A stretch of DNA of 41,707 nt from Verrucomicrobiota bacterium (GTDB lineage Bacteria; Verrucomicrobiota; Verrucomicrobiia; Verrucomicrobiales; Verrucomicrobiaceae), in contig VFKE01000069.1 in assembly GCA_009885695.1 (NCBI GenBank), positions 1 to 41,707 on the forward strand. The letters are read 5' to 3'. Below the pieces are notes generated by a model. It was not told the origin of the DNA. It worked only from the letters and a program-made list of their open reading frames with translations, and ran no database searches. Positions within the stretch are counted from its first letter, which is position 1; each line of letters begins with the position of its first letter. Positions 18,986 to 28,393 of the stretch are shown here, piece by piece. The position numbers and the translations under genes were made by a program.

Positions 18986-20134
18986 TCAAGGTGCGAGCGT
19001 CTCCACGTAAACAAACTTCCCATCCTTGATCGTCAGAATCACCGCCGGCTTCGTGGCATTGCGCTTCTCATCCAAAGTGATCTTTCCAGTGATGCCTTGA
19101 TAATCTTTTGTGGAAGCGATGGCATCGCGCACGGCTTTGCCTTCGGTGGTGCCGGCTTTCTTTATCGCGGCAGCCAGGATCATCATGGAGTCATATCCAA
19201 GGGCCGCCATGGCGTCCGGAGCGCTCTTGTGCTTGGCCGTAAATTTTTTGACGAAGTCTTGAATGACGGGTGACGCATCTTCGGCAGCAAAGTGATTTGA
19301 GAAGAAATTTCCTTCCATGGCCTTGCCGGCCACCTGGGTCAGTGAGGGCGAATCCCAACCGTCGCCGCCCAACATCGGGGCATTGATGCCCAACTCATGC
19401 GCCTGCACGGCCATCAGGCCTGCTTCATTGTAGTAGCCCGACGCAAAGATCGCATCCGGCGCCGAACCCCTAAGCGCGGTCAGCTGCGCCTTGAAATCTT
19501 TGTCTCCCGAACTGTAGCTCTGCTCGCTGACGATAGTGCCGCCGTTGGCTGTGTAATATTTCTTGAAGAAATCAGACAAGCCCACGCTGTAGTCCTGCTT
19601 CACATCGGTGACGATGGCCACCTTCTTCCAGCCGCGCGAGAGGGCAAACTTCGCCATCACGGTTCCTTGAAACGGATCTATAAAACAAATGCGGAAGATA
19701 TAATCACCCACTTCAGTCACCTTCGGGTTCGTCGATGCCGGAGAAATCATCGGGATCCCGGCCTTCTGGCAGATTGGCGCCATTTCGAGCGATTTGCCGG
19801 AGGCCACTTCGCCAAGAATGGCGACGGCCTTTTCTCGTGAGAGAAGTTTCTTGACCACGGTGCCGGCCTCGCCCTGCTTCGACTGGTCGTCTTCAGTAAC
19901 CAGCTTCACCTTCTTGCCCAGCAGTCCGCCAGACGCGTTGATTTCATCCACGGCCATCTGCGTTCCTGCATGAGAGCTCTGACCGAAGGTTGCCGTGCCG
20001 CCAGTCAGCGCTGCGACTTCGCCGATGACAATTTCAGTCGCTGCAGGTCCGCCGCCGGAGTCTTTGCAGGATGGGCTCGAAAGCAGCGGAAGAGCTGCAG
20101 CCAGAAGGGAGATACGAGACAGCAAGGTTTTCAT
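18986..20134 (-). CDS. Branched-chain amino acid ABC transporter substrate-binding protein
   Basis: This 382-residue periplasmic type I binding protein of the LivJ/LivK family binds a branched-chain or related amino acid. The signal peptide (LLSRISLLAAALPLLSS) is followed by a cysteine at SPSC. That gives a non-canonical lipobox, so it may be a lipoprotein. Family motifs are IGEVAALTGGTATFGQSSHAG, AVDEINASGGLLGKKV, SPASTNPKVTE and FASGYYNEAGL. It is the first gene of the liv operon. Ligand specificity is not predictable here. Confidence 0.92.
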   Translation of the reverse strand: MKTLLSRISLLAAALPLLSSPSCKDSGGGPAATEIVIGEVAALTGGTATFGQSSHAGTQMAVDEINASGGLLGKKVKLVTEDDQSKQGEAGTVVKKLLSREKAVAILGEVASGKSLEMAPICQKAGIPMISPASTNPKVTEVGDYIFRICFIDPFQGTVMAKFALSRGWKKVAIVTDVKQDYSVGLSDFFKKYYTANGGTIVSEQSYSSGDKDFKAQLTALRGSAPDAIFASGYYNEAGLMAVQAHELGINAPMLGGDGWDSPSLTQVAGKAMEGNFFSNHFAAEDASPVIQDFVKKFTAKHKSAPDAMAALGYDSMMILAAAIKKAGTTEGKAVRDAIASTKDYQGITGKITLDEKRNATKPAVILTIKDGKFVYVETLAP

Positions 20135-20209
20135 GGCGCGATGTTAATGAGCACAGCCCGCCCTTGCAAGCGCTGATATAAATGACTCTCGAATGCAACT
20201 TACGGCCAC

Positions 20210-21181
20210 TCATTCCACGCAGCAGGGACAGCGCTGCACCCAGTGACCGGGCTGGATTTCTTCCAGCTTCAGATTCGTGCCAACGCTGTCCTTCCAACGA
20301 GGGTGACCCATCCGATGACCAAAGGCACAACCTGCGGGCGGGTTGATCGGAGATGGAACGTCGCCTTTCAAGAGGCGTCTCGGCCGGCGCTTCGTGGGAT
20401 CAGCCACCGGAATCGCATCCAGCAACGCCTTGGTGTAGGCGTGCCGCGGATTCCGGTAAAGTTCGCCCGCCGGTGCCAGTTCGACGATTTTTCCGAGATA
20501 CATCACCGCGACACGGTCGCTCATGTGCTGCACAACACCGAGATCATGTGCGATGAAAAGATAGGCGAGGCCGGCGTCTTGTTGCAACTCCAGCAGCAGA
20601 TTCAGGACCTGCGCCTGCACGCTGACATCGAGCGCAGAGACGGGTTCATCGCAAACGATCAGCTTCGGTTTCAGCGCGAGAGCCCGCGCAATGCCGATGC
20701 GCTGGCGTTGTCCGCCGGAGAACTCGAAGGGGTAGCGATGAATGGCATCTGCGGAAAGGCCGACGCGTTGCAGAAGTTCCGCAGCCCGCTCACCGCGCTC
20801 GGCACGCGAGCCCAGGCGCTGAATAATGAACGGCTCCTCCAGTATCTGGCCCACCGTGTGTCGAGGATTCAGCGATTCCGCCGGATCCTGAAAAACCATC
20901 TGCATCTGCCGTCGAAGAGTGCGCAGGGCACCGGGCCGCGAATGAGTAATGTCATGACCTTCAAAGACCACCTGTCCCGCAGTTGGCTTCAGCAGTCGCA
21001 CAACAGATTTCGCGACCGTGGACTTGCCACAACCGCTCTCTCCCACCAGACCCAGCGTCTCGCCCGGCATCAGAGAGAAACTCACGCCGTCCACAGCTTT
21101 GCACCACGCTTTCGTCGTGTGGAACACGCCGCCGCGCACTGGGTAGTGCAGCTTGAGATCATCGACAGTCAGCAGGTTCAT
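20210..21181 (-). CDS. Oligopeptide ABC transporter ATPase (OppF/DppF type)
   Basis: This 323-residue ATPase has Walker A GESGCGKS (47-54), [19 protein letters not shown], signature [15 protein letters not shown], Walker [19 protein letters not shown] and the C-terminal peptide-transporter extension [16 protein letters not shown]. The final Cys pair (CPCCVE) may bind an iron-sulfur cluster, as seen in some relatives. It starts at ATG 21181, overlapping oppD by 4 bp. It is the last gene of the five-gene peptide-uptake operon. Confidence 0.93.
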   Translation of the reverse strand: MNLLTVDDLKLHYPVRGGVFHTTKAWCKAVDGVSFSLMPGETLGLVGESGCGKSTVAKSVVRLLKPTAGQVVFEGHDITHSRPGALRTLRRQMQMVFQDPAESLNPRHTVGQILEEPFIIQRLGSRAERGERAAELLQRVGLSADAIHRYPFEFSGGQRQRIGIARALALKPKLIVCDEPVSALDVSVQAQVLNLLLELQQDAGLAYLFIAHDLGVVQHMSDRVAVMYLGKIVELAPAGELYRNPRHAYTKALLDAIPVADPTKRRPRRLLKGDVPSPINPPAGCAFGHRMGHPRWKDSVGTNLKLEEIQPGHWVQRCPCCVE

Positions 21182-22173
21182 GATGCGGAAAGTTGATGGG
21201 CAAAACAAGCGCAAGCCTCGACGCCGTGCCCGCCGCCGCACTCTCTCCAAGGCTGGCGCGATGCGAGAACATCGGCGCTGTGGCGATTCGGGCAACGGGA
21301 GGCAAAGCGGCATCCTGCGGGAAGGTCGATCAACCCGGGCACCGATCCCGGGATGACAGGCAATGGCGTCTTCGGCGGATGATCAAGTTTAGGAAGGCAG
21401 TTCATCAATCCCTGCGTGTAAGGATGCAGCGGACGCTTGAAAATGGATTCCACCGGCCCGCGCTCGGCGATCCGGCCAGCATACATCACCGCTACATCAT
21501 CACAGGTCTCGGCTACAACTCCCAGATCGTGCGTGATGAGGATGACCGCCATGCCGGTTTCATTTTGCAAGCGCCTGAGCAGATCGAGAATCTGAGCCTG
21601 CACGGTGACATCGAGCGCGGTGGAAGGTTCGTCGGCGATCAGCACCCGCGGACTGCACGAAAGGGCCATGGCGATCATGACGCGCTGCCGCATGCCGCCA
21701 CTGAGCTGGTGCGGATATTCGTTCACCCGTTGGTCGGGAGCGGGAATGCCGACCCATTCCATCAGTTCCACGGCCCGCTTCAGCGCATCCGCCGCGGACA
21801 TGAGCTTGTGTTGCTGGATGTTTTCGATGATCTGCTTTCCGACTCGATGCACGGGATTGAGCGCCGTCATCGGCTCCTGGAAAATCATTGCGATGTCGTT
21901 GCCGCGAATCTTGCGCATTTCTTCCAGCGAGACTTTGGTGAGATCACGACCATCAAGCAGCACTTCTCCGCTCAGAATGCGACCTGCCGGCTGGGGCAGC
22001 AAACGCATGATGCTCATCGCGGTGACGCTCTTCCCGCAGCCGCTTTCACCGACGATGCCGAGCGTCTTCCCGGCTTCGAGCTTGAAGTCAACATCGTCAA
22101 CTGCCGTCAGCAATCCGGCGTCGGTCTGAAAACCCACACGCAAGTTACGAACTTCGAGCAGGGGCTGGCTCAT
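21178..22173 (-). CDS. Oligopeptide ABC transporter ATPase (OppD/DppD type)
   Basis: This 331-residue ATPase has Walker A GESGCGKS (42-49), [19 protein letters not shown], signature [15 protein letters not shown] and Walker [29 protein letters not shown] and the cysteine-containing C-terminal region [11 protein letters not shown] follow, typical of OppD. It forms the ATPase pair with the gene downstream. It overlaps neighbours by 4 bp on both sides. Confidence 0.94.
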   Translation of the reverse strand: MSQPLLEVRNLRVGFQTDAGLLTAVDDVDFKLEAGKTLGIVGESGCGKSVTAMSIMRLLPQPAGRILSGEVLLDGRDLTKVSLEEMRKIRGNDIAMIFQEPMTALNPVHRVGKQIIENIQQHKLMSAADALKRAVELMEWVGIPAPDQRVNEYPHQLSGGMRQRVMIAMALSCSPRVLIADEPSTALDVTVQAQILDLLRRLQNETGMAVILITHDLGVVAETCDDVAVMYAGRIAERGPVESIFKRPLHPYTQGLMNCLPKLDHPPKTPLPVIPGSVPGLIDLPAGCRFASRCPNRHSADVLASRQPWRECGGGHGVEACACFAHQLSAS

Positions 22174-24230
22174 GGTGTCTTCGCCTTCGATTTAAGATTC
22201 TGATCAAAAACGAGATCGGTCTCGGGAAATACTTTGCCGCTGCGCATGGCCGCCTTGGTCTCGCGCTTCACTTCTTCATCAATCCAGTGAACATGATTGG
22301 AGAGCGGAAGTTCGCTGACGGCTACGTTGAACATGTTCTCCGGCCATTTCACCCAGCGCCAGTAGGCCACACGGTAATAGTTCTGCTCATAGGCGGGTAT
22401 CCAGGCCGCCTCTTCATGTATGATGCGGTCCGCGCCCCATGATGCCTCGCGGATTTCTTCAATCGTCCTCGCCTGGCGCTCAGCTTCGCAAAACCTGTCC
22501 ATCTGCGGATCGGCGAAGCTGGTGAGGTTGTTAGTGTTCGGTTTCGGTGTCTTGCCGTCCTCCATGAATGCGTCCTTGGAATGCCACGCCTGGTAGTGAT
22601 CGGGAATCGGCGGTGTGACGCTGAAGGCGACGGATGCGATCTGATGCTTTTTTTGGGTCGCCTTCTGGAAATAGGCCGTGCCGTCCATTCCTTCGAGCTT
22701 GTATTCGAGACCGCATTTCAAAGCCTCCTCCTTGAGTCGCTGCATCACTTTCTGAATGATCTCGGCCTTGCGGTGCAGTATCGTCAACGAAAGCCTCTCG
22801 CCCCTGTCATTCATCAGCACGCCGTCCGGACCCGCCCTGGTGTAACCGGCCTTCGCGAAATGTTCCCGCGCCTTCTGGGCATCGAAAGGCCGTGCTTGGA
22901 TCGGCGGATCACCAATCAGCGGGAATCCCTCGCTGAACGAGTTCAGCCGTTGGAAGTCGCCGCGCAGATCGAAATCAATCACCTTTTGGTAGTTGGTCGC
23001 GTAGCACAGGCCGAGGCGCAGTTCCTTGTTGTTCAGCGGGGGTGCGGCCAGATTGAGCCAAAGGCCGGCATGCGATCCGGGCCAGACGTTGTAATACTTC
23101 GCCTTGTGGATGTAGCCGTTGTGAACCTCTGGAATCTCCAGCTTTTCATACCAGTATTCAGGTATGCCCATCATCAACTCCTCCGCGTCCAGCTCACCCT
23201 GGCGGAACAGTTCTAAAACTTTCTCCTGCAGGCGCACCACGCGGTAGACGATGCGGTCCACATTGAACCGGTTCCGATAAAACTTATTATCCTTCGCCCA
23301 CCAGTCTTTGACTCGCGAGAGCGCAACGCTGCGGCCAAAATGGATATCCTCTTCCCGGATCACATAAGCTCCGGATGTCGGGCGGCAGCGCCATTGATAA
23401 CGTTGCTCGAAGTCAGGCCCGAACTCGCTGAAGAACCGCCGTGACATGGGCGTCGTGCTGGCGAAGTAAGGGGCCAGCGGCTTGGCTTCCGTAAGCGTGA
23501 TCGAAAGCGTCCGCGCGTCGTAGCGCGTGATGTTCGAAAAGTTCGATCCATACCATTCGTTGCCAAAGGGATTCTTCGGATACTCGCTGAGTTGCATGTA
23601 GAACTGGTTGAAGAAGTCGTCCGCCTCGAGAGGATCGCCGTTGGAGAAGCGCGCTTCAGGATCAATTCTGAAATAGACCGTGCGGCTGTTCGGCGAAACG
23701 GCCCACTCTTTGGCAATCGCGGGAATCACTCGCCCAGTGTCCGGATGAAGACCGATGAGCGACAGCTCCACGTCGTCGTAATGGTAGCTGCGGAACGAGC
23801 TGTTGCTGTTTTCACCCAGCACGCGCAGTGTCGGCGGAAACGACAAAATGTAGAGCCGCATCGTCCCGCCTTTCAATGCTTTTGGATCGCCGATCTCCGG
23901 TTCGCTCATGCCATCCTGCCATGCCAGGTTTTTCGGGACGTCCTCCGGTTTCGCAAATGTAAAAAACTCAGGGTTCTTCAATCGCTCCCGCGTCACTTTC
24001 AGTTGAGCCTCCAGCTCCGGCCTGGCTGCTGGATCAGCCTTGGCGATCTCATCCGGCAGCCGCTTCTCGTCATTCTGCAGCTGCGTCAGAACTTTGTTAT
24101 TATAAAACGCCCAAAAAGCCTCGCGTTCCTTGGTGCCGTCGTAGGGCGGGAAATCAGCGGCCCTTGTCACTGCGCCCGCAAGCACTAACAGCATGACTGA
24201 AAACTGAAGGCTGAAAGCTGAATAGTTCAT
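22170..24230 (-). CDS. Oligopeptide ABC transporter substrate-binding protein (YejA/OppA type)
   Basis: This protein of about 686 residues belongs to extracellular solute-binding family 5. It has [59 protein letters not shown] and [12 protein letters not shown]. It delivers peptides in the periplasm to the permeases encoded upstream. The ATG at 24230 overlaps the permease stop by 4 bp, and residues 2-12 ([11 protein letters not shown]) are encoded by a 7-bp repeat array. An ATG at 24194, immediately after the array, gives [15 protein letters not shown] as signal peptide. Neither start offers a basic n-region, so the choice is open. Confidence 0.92.
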   Translation of the reverse strand: MNYSAFSLQFSVMLLVLAGAVTRAADFPPYDGTKEREAFWAFYNNKVLTQLQNDEKRLPDEIAKADPAARPELEAQLKVTRERLKNPEFFTFAKPEDVPKNLAWQDGMSEPEIGDPKALKGGTMRLYILSFPPTLRVLGENSNSSFRSYHYDDVELSLIGLHPDTGRVIPAIAKEWAVSPNSRTVYFRIDPEARFSNGDPLEADDFFNQFYMQLSEYPKNPFGNEWYGSNFSNITRYDARTLSITLTEAKPLAPYFASTTPMSRRFFSEFGPDFEQRYQWRCRPTSGAYVIREEDIHFGRSVALSRVKDWWAKDNKFYRNRFNVDRIVYRVVRLQEKVLELFRQGELDAEELMMGIPEYWYEKLEIPEVHNGYIHKAKYYNVWPGSHAGLWLNLAAPPLNNKELRLGLCYATNYQKVIDFDLRGDFQRLNSFSEGFPLIGDPPIQARPFDAQKAREHFAKAGYTRAGPDGVLMNDRGERLSLTILHRKAEIIQKVMQRLKEEALKCGLEYKLEGMDGTAYFQKATQKKHQIASVAFSVTPPIPDHYQAWHSKDAFMEDGKTPKPNTNNLTSFADPQMDRFCEAERQARTIEEIREASWGADRIIHEEAAWIPAYEQNYYRVAYWRWVKWPENMFNVAVSELPLSNHVHWIDEEVKRETKAAMRSGKVFPETDLVFDQNLKSKAKTP
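24198..24225 (-). repeat. Heptad array at the start of the peptide-binding protein gene
   Basis: Four 7-bp minus-strand units of consensus GCYTTCA lie between the upstream permease stop (24227) and an ATG at 24194, with GTC between the last unit and that ATG. If translation starts at 24230 the array is coding, since 28 bp are read in three frames across successive units. Confidence 0.85.
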
Positions 24231-25747
24231 TGATAAGTTGTGAATTTTTTGGGATCGAACGCTTCGCGCAATGCTTCTCCCACGAAGGTGACCAGCAAGA
24301 GCACGCACACCATGGCCACAAACATCGAGATCGAAATCCAGAGCGCGGACAAGTGGTTCATGCCGTCGTCGAACAACCAGCCCCAGGAGGCATAGGTTTC
24401 CGGCAGACCGAAGCCGAGGAAGGAGAGAGCCGTGAGCGAGGAAATGATGCCCGCGACACTGAACGGCACATTCGTTACCACGGTGGAGAGCATGTTCGGA
24501 ACCAGATACCGCGTCAAGATGCGCCAGGTGCTGGCACCCTGGAGTCGCGCTGCCGAGATATAGTCGCGCTCCTTTTCCTTGTAGGCCAGTGCGCGCAACT
24601 GGTAGGTCAATCCGGTCCAGGAAAACAGACAGATCGCTCCCAGAAGAATCGGCAGGTTCATTTCCGCGATGGTCACGATGCTGACCAGAATCATGACGAT
24701 GTAAAGAAAGGGCAACTCTTCGATAATCTCGATCACGCGCTGCATCCCCAGATCAAAAATGCCGCCAAGAAATCCCATCAGTGAACCGATGACCACGCCC
24801 AGACCGTAGGTGATCAATAGATACAGCACGATCGCCTTAAGGTTTACCTGCCAGCCCCCAAAAATTTGCGCCAGCACATCCCACCCCTTGCTGTCGGTGC
24901 CGAGGTAATGACCGGCCCGCCACATGGGCGGGATGGGCGGATAGATCGTAACTTGCAAAGGCGTGGTCGCGGCTTTCTCAAACTCCGCTTCCGGCATTTC
25001 ACCCGTCCACTTCACGCGCTCCTTCGTTCCTGCTTTGTATGAGGCTGACACGGCCAGGGCACCATTCCGGGCATAGCCCAGCCATTCGCCATCCGCCAAG
25101 CCCTTGCGCAGCCTCAAGTCCGTGTGCTTCGCTTCCGGGGCGTCGGCATAAAACCGCCGGGCCCGGCCGGAGTAAGGCTCCTTAGCGCCCGCCTGAAACC
25201 ATTTCCCGTTCCGTTGCTCGAGCGTGATGGATTGCTTGGTGTCCGAGTCCAGCACCGGATCCCACGGCACCGGCGGCAGCAGCGCATAACCTCGCCCGCT
25301 CTTCCCCAGGACGTCCCTGAGTTCGCGATAACTTACCTCCTGCTCGCCGGGCAGGCCAAACTCCTTTGCCTGGTGGCGCTGCTTCACAAAAGCCGGAAAA
25401 TAATTCTGCCCATCGCAGCGGACAAACAACGCGCGCCGTCCCACGAGCGCTTGATCGAGCAGAGCCACCAGCACCAGCGCCAGCAGGATCCGCAGAGACC
25501 ACCAGCCGCGTCCGATGCTTCGAAAGCGCCGGAAGCGTTGCAACGTCACTGGCGTCCAGTGGATATCGCGCGGCAGCCATAACATTCCCGCCATGCCGCC
25601 CAAGATCAGAATTGCGGAACTGATCCAACCAAACCAAGGACCATTGCTGAACAGCCACGAAATCGTCGGCAGCGTCAGTCCGCACAATTCGCCGACGAGC
25701 GCGAGCACCCCGATGACAATGGCGGCAATGAAGAGTTTACGGTTCAT
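24227..25747 (-). CDS. Oligopeptide ABC transporter permease (OppC/YejE type) with periplasmic MORN-like insert
   Basis: This 506-residue permease is far longer than the usual 300-340. Two N-terminal membrane segments (to about residue 60) and a third at 85-100 precede a large soluble loop. Residues about 190-242 of that loop (EPYSGRARRFYAD, KGLADGEWLGYARNGAL, SASYKAGT) look like YwqK/MORN-2-type repeats. The core follows: GTDSKGWDVLAQIFGGWQ, GSLMGFLGGIFDLGMQRVIEIIEELP and EKERDYISAARLQGAS (EAA loop). Start is ATG 25747, since the longer version begins with TTG inside the upstream gene. It pairs with the 432-residue permease upstream. Confidence 0.9.
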   Translation of the reverse strand: MNRKLFIAAIVIGVLALVGELCGLTLPTISWLFSNGPWFGWISSAILILGGMAGMLWLPRDIHWTPVTLQRFRRFRSIGRGWWSLRILLALVLVALLDQALVGRRALFVRCDGQNYFPAFVKQRHQAKEFGLPGEQEVSYRELRDVLGKSGRGYALLPPVPWDPVLDSDTKQSITLEQRNGKWFQAGAKEPYSGRARRFYADAPEAKHTDLRLRKGLADGEWLGYARNGALAVSASYKAGTKERVKWTGEMPEAEFEKAATTPLQVTIYPPIPPMWRAGHYLGTDSKGWDVLAQIFGGWQVNLKAIVLYLLITYGLGVVIGSLMGFLGGIFDLGMQRVIEIIEELPFLYIVMILVSIVTIAEMNLPILLGAICLFSWTGLTYQLRALAYKEKERDYISAARLQGASTWRILTRYLVPNMLSTVVTNVPFSVAGIISSLTALSFLGFGLPETYASWGWLFDDGMNHLSALWISISMFVAMVCVLLLVTFVGEALREAFDPKKFTTYQ

Positions 25748-25751
25748 GCTC

Positions 25752-27050
25752 TCACTCAAATCGAATTCGGGGATCGAGCCGCGCGGTGATCATGTCTGAG
25801 AGGACGTTGCCGACCATCAGCAGCAGACCGCCGATGGTAACGGTTCCCATCACGATCGGGTAGTCCTTCTCCAGCAGCGCATTGAATCCCATGAGGCCGA
25901 AGCCGTCGATGTCAAAAATGCGCTCGATGAGAAAACTGCCCGCCACCAGAATCGTCGTCGCCTGGCCCATGGTCGCCGCCACCGGAACGAAGGAATTCCG
26001 CAGGGCATGGCGCACCACTGCTCTCTTAAATGGCAACCCCTTGGCCACCGCCGTTCGCACATAATCGCTCGCAAGCTGGTCAAGCAGGTTGTTTTTCACC
26101 AGCATGGTCAGCGAGGCGAATCCGCCCACCAGATAACATGCCAGAGGCAGCACGGCGTGATGCAACAGGTCGAATATCTTGGCGGGAAATCCCAGTTCCG
26201 AAAAATTTGCGCTGACAAATCCCTCCAGCGGAAACCAGCGCAGCCGGGCCGCGAACACCACCATCAGGAACACGCCGAGCACGAAACCCGGTATCGCGTA
26301 ACCGAAGAAGATGATCACTGAAGTGCCGGTATCCAGCGGCGTGCGGTGCTTGATCGCCTTCAGCACTCCGAGCGGGACACAGACGATGTAAGTCAGCAGC
26401 AGTGACGTGATCCCATAGAACAACGAGATCGGAAAGCGGCGCTGCATCATCGTCCACACCGGCTCGCTGTAGCGCGTGGACTCGCCGAGATTCCCTTGCA
26501 GCACTCCCGCAAATTTCGGCTGGTAGATCAGCGCGATGTATGGCTGCGCTTTGTCGAGCTTCTGACCTGGATTCCCTTTCTCCCACGCTGCCAGTTGCTC
26601 TTGGGGCGTGATGATTCGGGCTCGCCAAATTTTCACGTCCGCGTCTGCCGTGGGAATAATCTCCGCTCGATTGACCGCATCGCGTTTCACAGTCACGACG
26701 GTCGCAGTGCCGGGAATTTTCACGGAAGTTTCCAGCGCCCCCTCCGCGTATTCAGCGCGCGAGCGGTTTATTTCCTTCGGCCAGACGCCGAGCCAGGCCG
26801 CGTAGGCCATGAGGAAGGGCTTGTCATGGCCATACTGTTCCTGAAGTTTCAGCATCTGCTGGGGCGTCAGTCCGCTCGACTGCTGCCGGGTGTTGCCGCC
26901 GCGCTCGCCCTGATTTTTCATGCGCGCCTCCAGCAGTGCCTGCTCCATCGGGCCGCCAGGTGTGAAGCGGATGATGAAAAACACCACCAGCGTCATGCCG
27001 ACCAGAGTGATCGGAATTAAAAGCAGTCGTCGAATCAGATAAGCACCCAT
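25752..27050 (-). CDS. Oligopeptide ABC transporter permease (OppB/YejB type)
   Basis: This 432-residue inner-membrane permease is the first gene of the operon. The N-terminus YLIRRLLLIPITLVGMTLVVF and the FTPGGPMEQAL motif are typical of OppB/YejB. A periplasmic stretch of about 150 residues follows, longer than usual. The membrane core ends with the EAA loop YVRTAVAKGLPFKRAVVRHALRNS and FLIERIFDIDGFGLMG. The ATG at 27050 fits the family start. Its stop is 4 bp from the downstream permease start. Confidence 0.93.
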   Translation of the reverse strand: MGAYLIRRLLLIPITLVGMTLVVFFIIRFTPGGPMEQALLEARMKNQGERGGNTRQQSSGLTPQQMLKLQEQYGHDKPFLMAYAAWLGVWPKEINRSRAEYAEGALETSVKIPGTATVVTVKRDAVNRAEIIPTADADVKIWRARIITPQEQLAAWEKGNPGQKLDKAQPYIALIYQPKFAGVLQGNLGESTRYSEPVWTMMQRRFPISLFYGITSLLLTYIVCVPLGVLKAIKHRTPLDTGTSVIIFFGYAIPGFVLGVFLMVVFAARLRWFPLEGFVSANFSELGFPAKIFDLLHHAVLPLACYLVGGFASLTMLVKNNLLDQLASDYVRTAVAKGLPFKRAVVRHALRNSFVPVAATMGQATTILVAGSFLIERIFDIDGFGLMGFNALLEKDYPIVMGTVTIGGLLLMVGNVLSDMITARLDPRIRFE

Positions 27051-27134
27051 GCGCGTGAAGCGGAAGTTTGGACGGGAACACGCCAGCGCACAAGGTTTTA
27101 CGCAGCATTATTAGGGACAAAGATTCTGTCAATC

Positions 27135-27177
27135 GTCCTCGCCCTCGTTCTCCTGCTCGAATTAGTCGAGGACGAGA
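27135..27177. repeat. Period-6 array with inverted copy
   Basis: Four hexamers of CGTCCT type (27135-27158) are followed after 8 bp by TCGAGGACGAG (27167-27177), which is their inverted copy. It is in the 321-bp gap between the oppB-type gene and the transposase remnant, where no gene is seen. Confidence 0.65.
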
Positions 27178-27220
27178 AACGCCCGCTAACTAACCCTCCC
27201 GAGTAACACGGTCGTCCCGA

Positions 27221-27295
27221 CGGTGGGTGTTGCGGGCGTCTCGCCCAAGCAAAGCAAGCCATCCGCGGTGGGCGAGACGCCCCCGACACCCACCG
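27221..27295. repeat. 27-bp-arm inverted repeat
   Basis: Arms at 27221-27247 and 27269-27295 match as reverse complements at 25 of 27 positions, with a 21-bp spacer. The core GGCGTCTCGCC resembles the palindromes inside thiC at 1019-1041. It lies 80 bp upstream of a truncated REP-associated transposase. Confidence 0.85.
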
Positions 27296-27374
27296 GCCAG
27301 AGGCCCTTGTTACTCACCGACCGGCACGTGCAACGAGAGCTCTTCGCTTAAAAAGAAAATGGAGAACGGTTGTG

Positions 27375-27935
27375 ATGGTGCAAAAGCGAGATGAACCGCT
27401 TCTGGTGGAGCGGCTGACGGCGTATCTGAGGGTGCATTTTTGGGTGTTTCAGCAGGTTCATCCGAACCGGGCGTATGTGAAGCATCTGGAGGAACGCGCC
27501 AAGGAACCAGGCACCCGGCCTAATGCTGCGAGCGATGCCGCACTACGTCGCGGCTGGTATCTGGGCGCAGAGAGCTTTCGGGACCGGCTGCTGGAACTGG
27601 CGGCCAAGACAATGCAGCGCGTGCGGCGCGAAAGCGTGAACGGTCCGGTGCCACGTGAGCATGATGAGCGGGAGGCCGGAGAGCTGGTGAAGCGGGCATT
27701 GAAGGCGGTGGGATTGCCGGAGCAGAAAACGGAATTGCGCAAGCTGAAGGCCGGGGACGAGCGCAAGGGGATGGTGGCGCACCTGCTGCGGGAGCGCACC
27801 GTCGTTGGAGCGCGCTGGATTGCACAACGGCTGGGCATGGGCCATGCTGGTGGAGTTGGACGCACCGTCAGGCGCGTGATGCAAAACGGCAAACAGAGAA
27901 AAGCCTATAAAAAACTCACCGAAATGTTCAAATGA
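27375..27935 (+). pseudogene. C-terminal remnant of a REP-associated (Y1/HUH) transposase-like protein
   Basis: This ORF of 186 codons contains ALRRGWYLGAESFRDRLLELA, then EREAGELVKRALKAVGLPEQ and the helix-turn-helix-like VAHLLRERTVVGARWIAQRLGMG. These match the C-terminal half and DnaA-like DNA-binding tail of long REP-associated tyrosine transposases. The N-terminal catalytic domain with its HxH motif and tyrosine is missing, and no in-frame upstream sequence encodes it. It is probably a decayed copy, or a stand-alone DNA-binding protein. Family assignment is from memory of motifs, so moderate. Confidence 0.6.
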
Positions 27936-27973
27936 TAGGACCCCATTCACATTCACCATTCATAGGACCCGTT

Positions 27974-28393
27974 TTATTTTTCAATTCGTCCAACAGAACC
28001 GTCTACCTCTAAAACGATAGCTTTCAATTCGGTGGTGACTTGAGTCACCCATCTCTCTTTGCCACCATAACCTTTACCAGATTCGCCAATTATTATTCGT
28101 GAGACAAGCGAGGATTCATCTCGCATCACTCTGACACAGATTGAATCCCGCAATAGAAACCAGCGCGACAAATCACCGCCGGCCTTAACGCCGACATTCG
28201 AGGTAATCTCAGTTGCTTTCACCAGTTGCAATTTTCTTATGCTGTTTTCAAAGTCATCAAAGCATCGAATAGTTTGATCTGCGTCGGCATTGAGTTGGAC
28301 CTGAGGTCGGCAACACGACAATACCGTCTCGCATATTGAAAGAATTGTTCCGGGTGATCCGTTTGGAGCCTGCCGCATCAAAAGAAAAGCCAT
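27974..28393 (-). CDS. Hypothetical protein
   Basis: This 139-residue protein is not recognised. It has no signal peptide or membrane segment. The middle FDDFENSIRKLQLVKATEI and the C-terminal VTTELKAIVLEVDG read like a folded soluble protein. Its sequence is more AT-rich than its neighbours and lies next to a transposase remnant, which suggests acquired DNA. The ATG at 28393 shares bases with the start codon of the divergent amidohydrolase. An upstream extension of the ORF overlaps that gene and is rejected. Confidence 0.5.
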   Translation of the reverse strand: MAFLLMRQAPNGSPGTILSICETVLSCCRPQVQLNADADQTIRCFDDFENSIRKLQLVKATEITSNVGVKAGGDLSRWFLLRDSICVRVMRDESSLVSRIIIGESGKGYGGKERWVTQVTTELKAIVLEVDGSVGRIEK

